DNA of 64,000 nucleotides, from NCBI GenBank assembly GCA_913043285.1, contig CAJWML010000001.1:682001-746000 (forward strand), in the 5' to 3' direction. Source of the stretch: CAKZNE01 sp002695025. Lineage in GTDB: Bacteria > Bacteroidota > Bacteroidia > Flavobacteriales > Schleiferiaceae. Of the stretch, positions 36,801-45,000 are shown in pieces; position 1 is the first letter of the stretch, and each line of letters starts with the position of its first letter. A program made the translations under genes and the position numbers. The notes beneath the pieces were generated by a model that had not been told where the DNA came from, did no database searches, and saw only the letters and a list, made by a program, of their open reading frames with translations.

Positions 36801-38953
36801 AGATCGAGTTGTGATTTGTCCAGGAAAAAACGGATACCGGCTGTATTATCAATGGATTCCCCGTTCTTAAGACCCCAGTAGTCTTCTTCATTGGCTTCAT
36901 ATTCATCAGCCAATAGAAGCGTCCAGTCCGTTTCATTGAGGCCCAGTATGGCTTTAGTCCTTTCCTTTTCCAGCCCTTCGGCTTGGGTGCCAAAAAGTTC
37001 GATCAGGCGGTGAGGCTGTACCCCGAGGTGTTTCAGGTAAATATGGCCTAAGCGGTTATCAAGGTCAAAGGAAGCCTTCCAGGGGTAAATAGCTGTTTTG
37101 AGGGTTTCATAGGCCTGGGACCGGGTATGTTCCGGGTTGGCCACCAATTCACGGGTAGATAAGGTGGTTTGCTTTGCGGTATTATGCTCACCTTCTACAG
37201 CTGCTTCCAGCACTTCGTTTACCAGGTCAATGTAAGGCATAGCCGTATTGGCATTTTCACAGTTTAAGAGCAAATGTTGAATGTCCGGTCTTCTGCGGTT
37301 CAGTTCGTCAAAAGCATCGTTCTTTTCTAAAAAGTGAAGGCAATCGGCCAGGTAAGCCGCGGGGCTGTACACCGATTTGCAATGCTGACAGCCACAGTGG
37401 TCTTCGGAGCCAAAGAGGTTTTTCCAGTTTGGGTCATCCTTTATGCCGCTGTTCAATACATAATAGCCTACATCCAGATCCGAGAGGTATTTCATACCCA
37501 GCATTTCTACCTGTGCCTGCCGGTGGGCGGCTCCGTAAAAATTGTTGAGTCCTTCTATTTCGCTTCCCCCTTCATTTTCATATTCTTTTACAAAAGCGGC
37601 CTTGCCACGGTCCGTTACATCACCGGCTTTGGTAACCTTCATTTTTTTCAGCCGGGCCATATGCTCATACTTATCCACCTCCGGAGTAAACCTTGCCAGG
37701 CGAATGGTTTGCTCCAGGTCGGCCCGGAGTTCATCTACCTTATCCACATCTTTAAAGGTGTCCGGGTTATTGGAAAGATAACGGTCCAGGTTTACGGTAT
37801 TAAAATCGAGCTTCGGGTTATTCTGAAAAAAGGTTTCGTAATCAGCTCTTAATCCGGCCGTAAGTTCAGCTTCCTTGGTTAGTGATACGGCAATGGCTTT
37901 GTTGGGGTGGAGGTAGTCTACCATACGTTTCATGCTCCGGGCGTAGGAGATTACCCGGTCTTCAGAAGGAGCCTCAATCTCGGCCGGAATAGTGTCTTTA
38001 TCAATCAGACCGGACCATTCTGCTTCTGTCCAGCCGGCCAGGTCTTCCAGCGAATCCACATCCGGGCGGTCGTATATGGCCTGGATAAGCGGCAGGTTCC
38101 CGAAGGTAAGGTTGTTGTATTGGGTCAGCTTTTTCAGGTCAGTTGCCAGGGGAGCCAGCTCTTTGTCAGCGGCTACCTGCTCCCAGAAATCCGGGCTGTT
38201 GGCAGCCATCATATTACCCAGGCTCTCCAGTTGGTCGGGGCTGGGTTTAGCCAGGGCCCATACATCCTTTACAGGAACTTCAGAGGCAAAATCACTTTTT
38301 GAAAGCTGGTATTCAATACTGTTTTTACGATGGTTGGCCACCTCTGCCATGAGCTCATCCTGCAGTGAAAGCGGGAGAATGTGTTCTTCCAGGCCACGCG
38401 CTATGGTGTGTTTGAGCTGGCCTTCCGAAATCTCTGCCAGGCCGTCTTCCATATTTTTCCCTTCATAGGCCAGGGCAAACAATAAAGCGGTGGAATAGGA
38501 CTGTGCCGTTTCTTGCTGTACGGCTTGCTGGTACATTTTAAGGTGTTTCGGGGAGAGGCCACTCTCCACCGCCAGCAGTTCCAGCTCTTTATCGTTAAGC
38601 TTTGCTATTGGGGTGTTCCCCAGGTGTGTGGAAATGTGGGTTTCAATGGTTTCCAGCAGGCTTTTGCCTTTGTAATTCTCATCCTCAACCTGCAGGTTCA
38701 GATGTTCTTTTTCCAAAGCTCGCAGGATCACCTCCGAAGTGGCGATGGCCTTGGTTCCTTTGGGGTTAAATACCCGTAGTAGGATGTTGTTAGGCTCGGC
38801 AGCCGGATATTCCAGCTGGTAGTCGCCCTGAAGGTTGGTGGTAGTGGAAGCCAGCAGTTCGTCTTTCTGCAGGGTTTTGTGGTATACTTTTACTTCCAGG
38901 CCCGGGGCACTTAGCCCGCTGGTGGTGGTGATCTTTCCGTGTAGAGTTTTCAT
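30869..38953 (-). CDS. TcA-like translocator subunit of an ABC (Tc) toxin
   Basis: 2694 residues, TcA size. Order: a transthyretin-like carboxypeptidase-regulatory domain at about 1-95 (LEVKVYHKTL, LQGDYQLEYP); helical shell; the VRP1-type block with HCGCQHC and SVYSPAAYLADCLHFL at about 520-545; neuraminidase-like region at about 1350-1800 (YYIFGRTYGEPKELYFRKY, KLHLFWPV); helical HHVFNPT block; long pore-forming helices at about 2130-2340 with a Gly/Ala-rich tip (LTVSTGGQHAAAVVDLFAQAY); C-terminal TcB-binding domain (WDNLKQGLLSGEKL, FTIPEIYLDLAYQNL). TcA pentamers bind a target cell and inject the TcB-TcC cargo. No signal peptide. Residues about 1561-1784 are coded by strikingly AT-rich DNA. 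It is the third gene of the operon, 56 bases after TcB-TcC. Confidence 0.9.
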   Translation of the reverse strand: MKTLHGKITTTSGLSAPGLEVKVYHKTLQKDELLASTTTNLQGDYQLEYPAAEPNNILLRVFNPKGTKAIATSEVILRALEKEHLNLQVEDENYKGKSLLETIETHISTHLGNTPIAKLNDKELELLAVESGLSPKHLKMYQQAVQQETAQSYSTALLFALAYEGKNMEDGLAEISEGQLKHTIARGLEEHILPLSLQDELMAEVANHRKNSIEYQLSKSDFASEVPVKDVWALAKPSPDQLESLGNMMAANSPDFWEQVAADKELAPLATDLKKLTQYNNLTFGNLPLIQAIYDRPDVDSLEDLAGWTEAEWSGLIDKDTIPAEIEAPSEDRVISYARSMKRMVDYLHPNKAIAVSLTKEAELTAGLRADYETFFQNNPKLDFNTVNLDRYLSNNPDTFKDVDKVDELRADLEQTIRLARFTPEVDKYEHMARLKKMKVTKAGDVTDRGKAAFVKEYENEGGSEIEGLNNFYGAAHRQAQVEMLGMKYLSDLDVGYYVLNSGIKDDPNWKNLFGSEDHCGCQHCKSVYSPAAYLADCLHFLEKNDAFDELNRRRPDIQHLLLNCENANTAMPYIDLVNEVLEAAVEGEHNTAKQTTLSTRELVANPEHTRSQAYETLKTAIYPWKASFDLDNRLGHIYLKHLGVQPHRLIELFGTQAEGLEKERTKAILGLNETDWTLLLADEYEANEEDYWGLKNGESIDNTAGIRFFLDKSQLDLDQLTELTKSRFVNQGGHISLNYEDPCSLDNAEILNLDSDKRKRITQLIRLQEKLGVSIRTMDHLLYALGEHHIDETVLSELAQLVLWQQRFGLSYEELIGWVDILPTKSLRDKKNHRELYEKIFLSQFEDFEILHENSYKDIRFLFEPGNDEEYSLNGAGETSVMIRNYVAGALQLTTAELSALIDHLGLGVLSPESLSALYRYASLSRTLKVSIHDLITLQQIFLPDTENAMQEVLATVELIDEVRETGFRVAEVLYLFGKNPEGELHENRKIEILQEIREALWKFDHQGEENGQGENQLSPITIEDLIFEKLSVAFDLNRNVVRDLLARADEGGSYLEHLHEESKKPYLNFFMDNTFRGRNLDAGLPVPQVEPGQFPQLETLLDLLNRIALILDKFNGKEAHYESLISPEGKANWIDLNAFQKAGDFPSLPGDFIRLMNISRVIKATPDTDTNIFEILTTPPAQLEEWKEKVAQLFDREDLSSQLELMEIDDFSDPESYLRIKEALELEEHLGFSLSEYSNANGFSWATADLSHRQVNEIIQVAKAKYGDERWQTVTRQLRDQVREEQRDALLSYATAHLINQDNLERLSTPEHLYAYFLIDTEMSACTITSRLKLAISSVQLYVQRCLMNLEAKVDLSAINELEQKEWQEWAWRKNYRVWEANRKVFLYPENWLEPEWRDDKTPFFEELEAQLLQNEIGTEQAEKAYLDYLLKLEAVSNMEIMAICEAETVANVVSGYYIFGRTYGEPKELYFRKYTIRTGSFSAWERIEVGFEGDHLLPAMHKGKLHLFWPVLEEKTEPQNPDQEGRYDASTPNRSVKIAWCSFYNRKWSGKKVTNEYIESNSETIYLKYENDRVILYKNGRTAELNFYFGPGAPNLSAHFGNEDLQTELVHLGAFNFSSSKITTSPPNEDFDLRISQSFLQFKSNGINDDAKLRALSVENQKLQVTPGFEKLYYRGEWFINNLHPHTTLISSSDITYPSVGIFPFIVQNKRISVLFKDGKIIPLQNTLYPLLRSRINSTGLSSSIPHSEWQSFQEDSFVISEYISINSDFVLNVTILNNSIPFYSSPAFSQYHWELFFHIPMHVANRLRQDQKFEEALEWFHHVFNPTSSEAADSPEKFWRFLPFREFVSTTDGSPNSIRELMNLLNAEEDQEGIQEFERQVREWEQNPFSPHTVARSRIIAYMKWVVMRYVDTLVEWADQLFRRDSIESLNEATQLYMLAWNILGQEPRKLNGQERDDKTYVQLKQAGLDEFSNAMVELETSLAKEAAMTSPLPQAVDLTAPKGNKATGINTNVPEGDSVIVYENNWYHIPHRGLYFCIPQNEKLLGYWKLVADRFFKLRHCLNIEGVYRQLPLYEPPIDPALLVKARAAGLSIADALSAQYNSRSYYRFLPLLQRAVDYANDVRAFGGALLAAMEKRDAEQISLLRSQFEIDIQEAATGVRKEQIAELKASHEALVLSQQNVAQRKEYYGSKEFMNAEEKKEERLTEEMNAEQVISQDYSRLASSIRALLTVDAGYSSMGGHLTVSTGGQHAAAVVDLFAQAYSMGANILGMQAAKAGQTANYKRRAEEWKFQESTAATELKQIEKQVLASSIRMAIAEQELKNHELQIEKSREQLELVQTKFTNKELYDWMVGQLKTLYFQSYQMAFDMAKKAEHALQEELNSDAGESLIRFGYWDNLKQGLLSGEKLHHDLKRMEMVYLERNKRKQEVSQTFSLAMTDPGQLVNLRNTGSCTFTIPEIYLDLAYQNLKNRKVKSVSLTIPAVTGPYTGIHATLSNGTDRISTSSGQNDSGLFQLNFNDERYLPFEGLSPASDWNIEMNGEFRAFDYRSISDVLLHIHYTADVETNAAAIERKRAGLRGALAGVNLTRLFSLKNEFPGPWLEAKQNGANLSVSLTKAMFPFQMQQGSFNLPGEGSSSFKILSSGESPAGPVPQIASIEGEEGWQVNLGQLENMANLDDVLLVVKYTVG

Positions 38954-39009
38954 TTTTAAGGGTTTTAATTGGTTTGTTGACTAGTAATTATTTATTGGTT
39001 TTAAAAACC

Positions 39010-42000
39010 TCAATAAGGAAGTTCTTTGGAGGTCAATGTTTTTACAGTTTCCCGTATCATTTTTAAAACTTCAGGTTTTGATTCCAATATTGCTTTTGCA
39101 CGAAGACTATGGAAGTGGTCTGGATTGTCATAAAAGTCGGGGAAGAATTTCTGTGAGATTCGAATTGCTTGAGATGCTCTAATTGTAGCGATTCTGCGCG
39201 GACCAATTTTTTTATAAAACCCGTTTAAAATAAGAGGACTATCTCCTGTCGTTAAGTACTTTTCAAATTCTGCATTGGCTGTCTTATGCCCGGCATTAAA
39301 TGAAAGTCTGACTAAAAAGAACTGAGTTTCAATTGGCAATTGATCAAAGGCTTCCGGGTTTATTTTTCTAAGGTTGATTTCTCTCACTTTAATTTCGGCA
39401 GCAATGGCCAGAAGAGCTATAGAACCTGTTTGAAAATAAAAATCAGGAACCAGTCTCTTCTTTTCATTGGGGACCATTCTATATCCCTTGTATTTATTTC
39501 CTCTGAAATCAGAAAATGTACACTCCCTGCAAATCCCCCTGCTAATCTGTTTCCATTCGGGGATCGCTTTTTTCATTTCATAACGAACCCGCATTCCGCT
39601 TCTAGGCTTTCCACTTTTATCTGTCGATAAGAAGTCATCTAGGCCAGCGTTTGAAAAAGATAAAACTTGGCCTTTGTTAAAAAAGATATTGAATGATCTT
39701 GTTTCTGAGACTGTAATGACCGTTAGCAGTCCAGGGTCAATGTTTACACGTTTGGCAATTTCATGTATAGTCTTAATTCTTTCTGGTCGATTTTCCAAAA
39801 AACGATCAATTGTTTTAAAGCCAAGCCTTCCTCTTCTGACCTCTTTTTTAGTTTTTTTATTAAACACCATTTTGTCGTCATAATCCGGAATATTGGCATC
39901 AAAAAAATACTCACCTTTTGTTCCATTAAAATCTACTTTTCTTACCGGATTTCCGTTTACATAGCGGTATACATTCAATCCGTCAACGGTACCGGCCGGG
40001 TCGGGCTTGAGCCAGCGGCATAGCCAGGGGGCATAGTAACGGGCCGAGTGGTAGTTCAGGCTGCTTTCTTCATCACGCTCCATGCCTGTGTAGCGGTAGC
40101 GTTTTCGCGGTACTCCCCGGTCTTTGTCCACCGCCTGATAGCTGCTGGAACCGTAGGGGTAGTACTCTTCATACGAGATGACCCGGGCTGCTTCATCCAA
40201 CTCAATAGCCGATGAACCGAGGTGATTGGAGAGCTGGTAACGTCTTAAGGACGGTTGCATGTCCAGGGCAATGGCTTCCCCACCTTTTACGGTAAGGGTA
40301 TCTACCATGGCTATGCGCTGGGTGTCATCTGAAATGTGCAGACTTTCCCGTTCCTGGATCAGCGTACCGTTGTTGTATTCACGGTATACTTCGGTGGCCC
40401 CGAGGTAATAGCGTACTTCTACCTTACGGTTGCCCTTCTTTACGATCTTGCGGCTTCGCTCACCGCTGCTATCGTATTCATAAAAGGCACTCAGGTCCGC
40501 ATTGTGGATCTGTTGCAGTTCATTATTCGGGCTCCAGTGCATAGCATCCAGGTGCGCCATATCCTGAATATTGCCGGCTGCATCATAGCGGAAGTTTTGC
40601 CAGTTCACTTCCTGTCCAATGCCGGAACGGAGCAGGCGGTTGCTGGTGGTGTCGTATTCAAAATGACGGGTATAGCCCGCTTCACCGATCAGTTGATGAA
40701 CGGAAGTAAGCATGTTACCGGCTTTGTCATAATCGTATGTCCGGGTATAGCTTCGCATGGCACCTCCATCGCCTTTATGCGGCAGTACTTTTATTCCGTT
40801 TACCTGGTCCATGGCGGAGGTTTGCCCATTCTGACCTATGTGTTCCCGGCCTGTGGCTGACCGCAGCTGATAAAAGGCATCGTAGGTATAGGCGTTTACG
40901 GCTTCCACCACCTGGTTGTTGAAGTAGATGGTTTGCTGTGCAGCATCGCTTATCCGGATGATATTCCCTACCGGGTCATAGATGAAGCTGAGGTCCTGCA
41001 AGGGTTTAGGGGCCTGATTCCTGTGGCTTTGCAAAGTCTTTAAACGGTAGGTTTCAGGCTCGTAGGTGTAGGTGGTGGTTACGTCATTACCGTAGAGTAT
41101 ACTGGCGCGCTGCCCTTTTTCATTGTAGCGTATGTTCTTGACAAAATCTTCAAAGTCAGCCGCTCCATTCAGCTTAACGGCCATCCCTTTCAGTTGCCCG
41201 GAATGGTTGAAGCGGGGCCGGTGCACAGAGCCATCTGCCTCCACGGTATGGATCAGCTGACCCAGGGCGTTGGACTTGGCGGAGTTTTGAAAAACTTCTT
41301 CTTCCAGCGCGTCATCGTTGTGGAGGTCCCAATTCCACATTTCGCCCAGGTCATCGCGCAGCGCATCCGCTTGTGCCGGATCAAAGATGGATATGAATTG
41401 TTGGGCAGAAGCAGTTACTTCTCCCTTAAAGCCTACCCGCAGTATGGTTTTCTTGCCGCTCTGGTCATAATGCGTCAACAGATGTCCGCGCAGGTTTTGG
41501 GAAGGTAAACTATCGGGAGCCGCATACACAGATCGTTCAATCAGCTGAGGCCCGTTCAGGCCTTCGCCTTCCACCCAATGTTCAGTAGGGCGGTTCAGTG
41601 CATCATAGACCACCGTGTTTTTATAACCCCGGGCGGTCCAGGTGTACACCGGCTGGCCGGATACATTGATGAAAACCCTGTTTTCTCCGGCATCGATACT
41701 ACGGGTATACAGGGGCGTTCCCGACATATCATACACATAGGTAAAATTGTGAATGGCTTGGTTGGCTCGTTCGGGTGTGTTGTTAAGGTCGTATTGCCGG
41801 GGATCGGTTTGGGTGAGAGGCTGCCCGCTAATGTTTAAACCGGTGGTAGTGGTAAAAGTCTCACCTCTCCCGTCCGTTGCCATGGTTTTAAAGGCCCGGC
41901 CCAGGGAGTCTAATATGCTTATCTGTGGCGTGTTCGCATGGGGTAAGGCCTGATCGTAGCTCATGCGTTCTACCTCGGAAAGAGGGAGGTTGTTGCTTAC

Positions 42001-45000
42001 GGACTCATGCAGGCTGGAATCAAAGAGAGCATCATTGAGATCATAAGACCGCTGTTCCCAGGGTGTAAATTCAACCCTGGATACAAAGCCTGCCGGGGTG
42101 ACCGTTTTTATTACCCGCATTAAAGGATCGTAATGAATAAGCGGGCTGATGCCAATTCGCATGGCACTTTCTTCCGATAGGTAACGGTGGGTATTGCTGT
42201 AAAAAGGTTCGTATTGTTTGATCGGCTTCTGCTTGTTGTTGTAAATGGTACGGCCGGAGGAAAGCCAGCGGTCTTCCACTTCTTCCTGAACTACTTTACC
42301 CTCAGCATCGGTTACCAGGCTGCCCGCTTCATCGCTGAGGTAGGCAAGTCCGGCTTCCACCTTTATCTTTTTCTGCAGTTCCCGGCCAAAGCCATCCGAG
42401 TAGCTCAAGGCGATCTGAATTTCCGTTTCAGAGCCTTCCGGCAGTTCCCTGGCATGGGTTTCACGCGTCAGGGAAATGGACTGGGTAGGTTCCTTGCGGT
42501 CCTTCCAGGCGTGCAGGTCATAGTAGAAAAAGGTACTGGCCCCCTGTAAGAACCGATGAGGGTTATCTACTACCTCTGGTATGCCGGAGAGCACTGTAGG
42601 CCGATAGTCCGCAATGGGCAAGTCACCATTGGTAAATACATTTCCGTCCTCATCCTCTTCGGTGCCATAAGTGGTGGCTGCCACTACCATGCCCATGGCA
42701 TCGGTGAGGGCTTCGCTTACGTTTTCATTGACATCCGTAAGCCGCTGAATGCTCAGGGTACGGTAATCGATCACGGCCTGGCTGCTTAAGCCTTCTTTAT
42801 TCTCCGCTTCAATGGGAAAGAGCTGGTAGCGATCGTAAAATACCCGGTCTCTCAGGTTTGGATCAACCTCAAAGGGTTCTTGCGTTTCCACTACTAAGAG
42901 GAAAGGGTTCTCCCGTTCGCGGAGGTCTCCTTCCCCCACTATATCATGGTACTGGTAATGGGCTACCACACCAGGGTTCCACCAGTAGCCATCCCGTAAG
43001 TGATAGCCTCCTCTGCTGGTGATGGTTTCATCCTCCATTCGCTCCCCGTACACGCTTTGCAGCAATTCGGGCGTAAAAACCGCGGCTTCCGCATGGTGTG
43101 GCAGGAGGGGCCAGGCAGCTTCACCCAAGGGAAGGGCAGCCGACAGGTCGGTTTGCCAATAGTAGTTCCGGTTCCAGCTCAGAAGCCGTTTTTGCGGGCT
43201 GCCGTCCGCTTCACTGTGGAAAGGGATTTCGTGGACTTCTGCCAGCTTTTGCCTCAATTCTTCCCGGGTAAAATAGTTTTTGAGTGGGGTTATGCCGGTG
43301 CATTCAAAACTTTTGCTGCTCAGGGGAATGCCCAACAGGTAATGATCAGCCGCTTCATCCATGTGCAACATCTCACTTTCGCTCATCACAATATGCAGCA
43401 GCAGCTGTTCAGCTTCAATATGATCCCGATTGTTGATTTTTCGCGGGTAAACTACCTGTGCAGTCCACACGGGGCTACCATAGCGATCCGTTTCCAGGGT
43501 AATAGAGTGACTTACCCGGGGGTCCTCAGGGTTCCGCTCGTAATGGAACGCAATACTTTCGTTGGGGATCGGCAGATATACACCCGCCTGATCCTTTTGT
43601 CGTGGCTGGATCTGTCGCACCGTAAATACATTTGAAGTAACGGTATAGGGGTTGGTGCTTTTATTTTCCTGAGCGTCAAGTGCATAGACCTCCTGCCGGA
43701 GCATCTGCCCGCGCATAGCCCGGTGGGCCTCTCTGCGGGTGTCAAAGTCTGTTTCATCATATAGCTCCATCCGATTATCAGACAATGGAGCTTCATCGGT
43801 AAAATATTCCTGGCGGAAGTGTTCATCTATCCTTTTCTCTTCCACATAGGCCCCGGTGTGGAACCAGGTTTTAGTGAGTATGGGCGGAGAAAAATGGGTT
43901 TGCTGTTCTTCGTCAGGGTTATTCCTTTCAAACTCTTCAAAGCTTTCCGTGTCTATTTGATCTACCCTGCCAAAGCCTCTGAACTCCCGTTCATAAGGAT
44001 CAAAATAACCATGATGATATTGGTAAGTTACACTCAGGCGTGAGCCGGATATCTGATCTATGGTTTCCACCTTTTCCACCACATACACCGGAAAGTGGAG
44101 TTTGGTTACCCAGGGCGTTCCGGCCTTCTTGTCGGCCAGGTAATGTTTGGTGGAAGGTGCATAATGAAGCAGGTCTGCCTTTCCCATGCCATTATCAATA
44201 GTGTTTAGCAGGTAGGGTTTTCCCAACGGCTTTTCGGCCGAGGCTTCCATCAGGTCGATGTACTTTATCGGGTTCCCGGCATCGGCTGGCAATAAGGACG
44301 ACCATACCAGGCAAGGGGTTCCGTTCCCCAATAGGTCTGCTAATTGTACGTTGGTCAACTGATTGGTTGCAGGGAACTGATCAAGAGTATGGGGTTCACT
44401 CCAACTGTTGCCCGCCTGGTTGATCCAGAAACAGGCGCCCTCACTACCAAAATACAGCAGGTCTGTAGTGCCGGTACCGTCAATATCAGCCAGGCGAATA
44501 TTTTGTTGGTTAAACTGATCCGGATGGTCCAAACAGGGGGCGTGACCCATGGAAACTTTGGCCCCAAAACGACCATAGCCCAAATTAGGCCAGTAGGCTA
44601 TATCCTGGTTCCTGACTCTCACAATATCCGTGAGTCCATCACCACTCATGTCTGCCAGGTAGATGGATTGATTGGCATCCGCAAACACCAAAGCCGGACC
44701 GTCCTGCTCCTCCAGTGCCTTTTGAACAGTGCGGCTGTTTTTGTAACCCTTTTTGGCTTTGGAGGGAAACCATCGGAGTAGATTGTCCTCGGTAATGAGG
44801 ATGTCGGCATAGCCATCTCCGTTGAGGTCAATCAGTTTCAGGTTTGGGTCCTGCCAATTGATATTGGGCATAGTTTCAAAAGGCGTAAAAGGCTCCCATT
44901 GAAGGTCTCTATAGTTATAGAAACCGGATACCTGCTCTTCCAGAACCACCAGTTCTTTGCGCCCATCTCCATCCAGGTCCTGAATCTGCGGTAGACTGCG

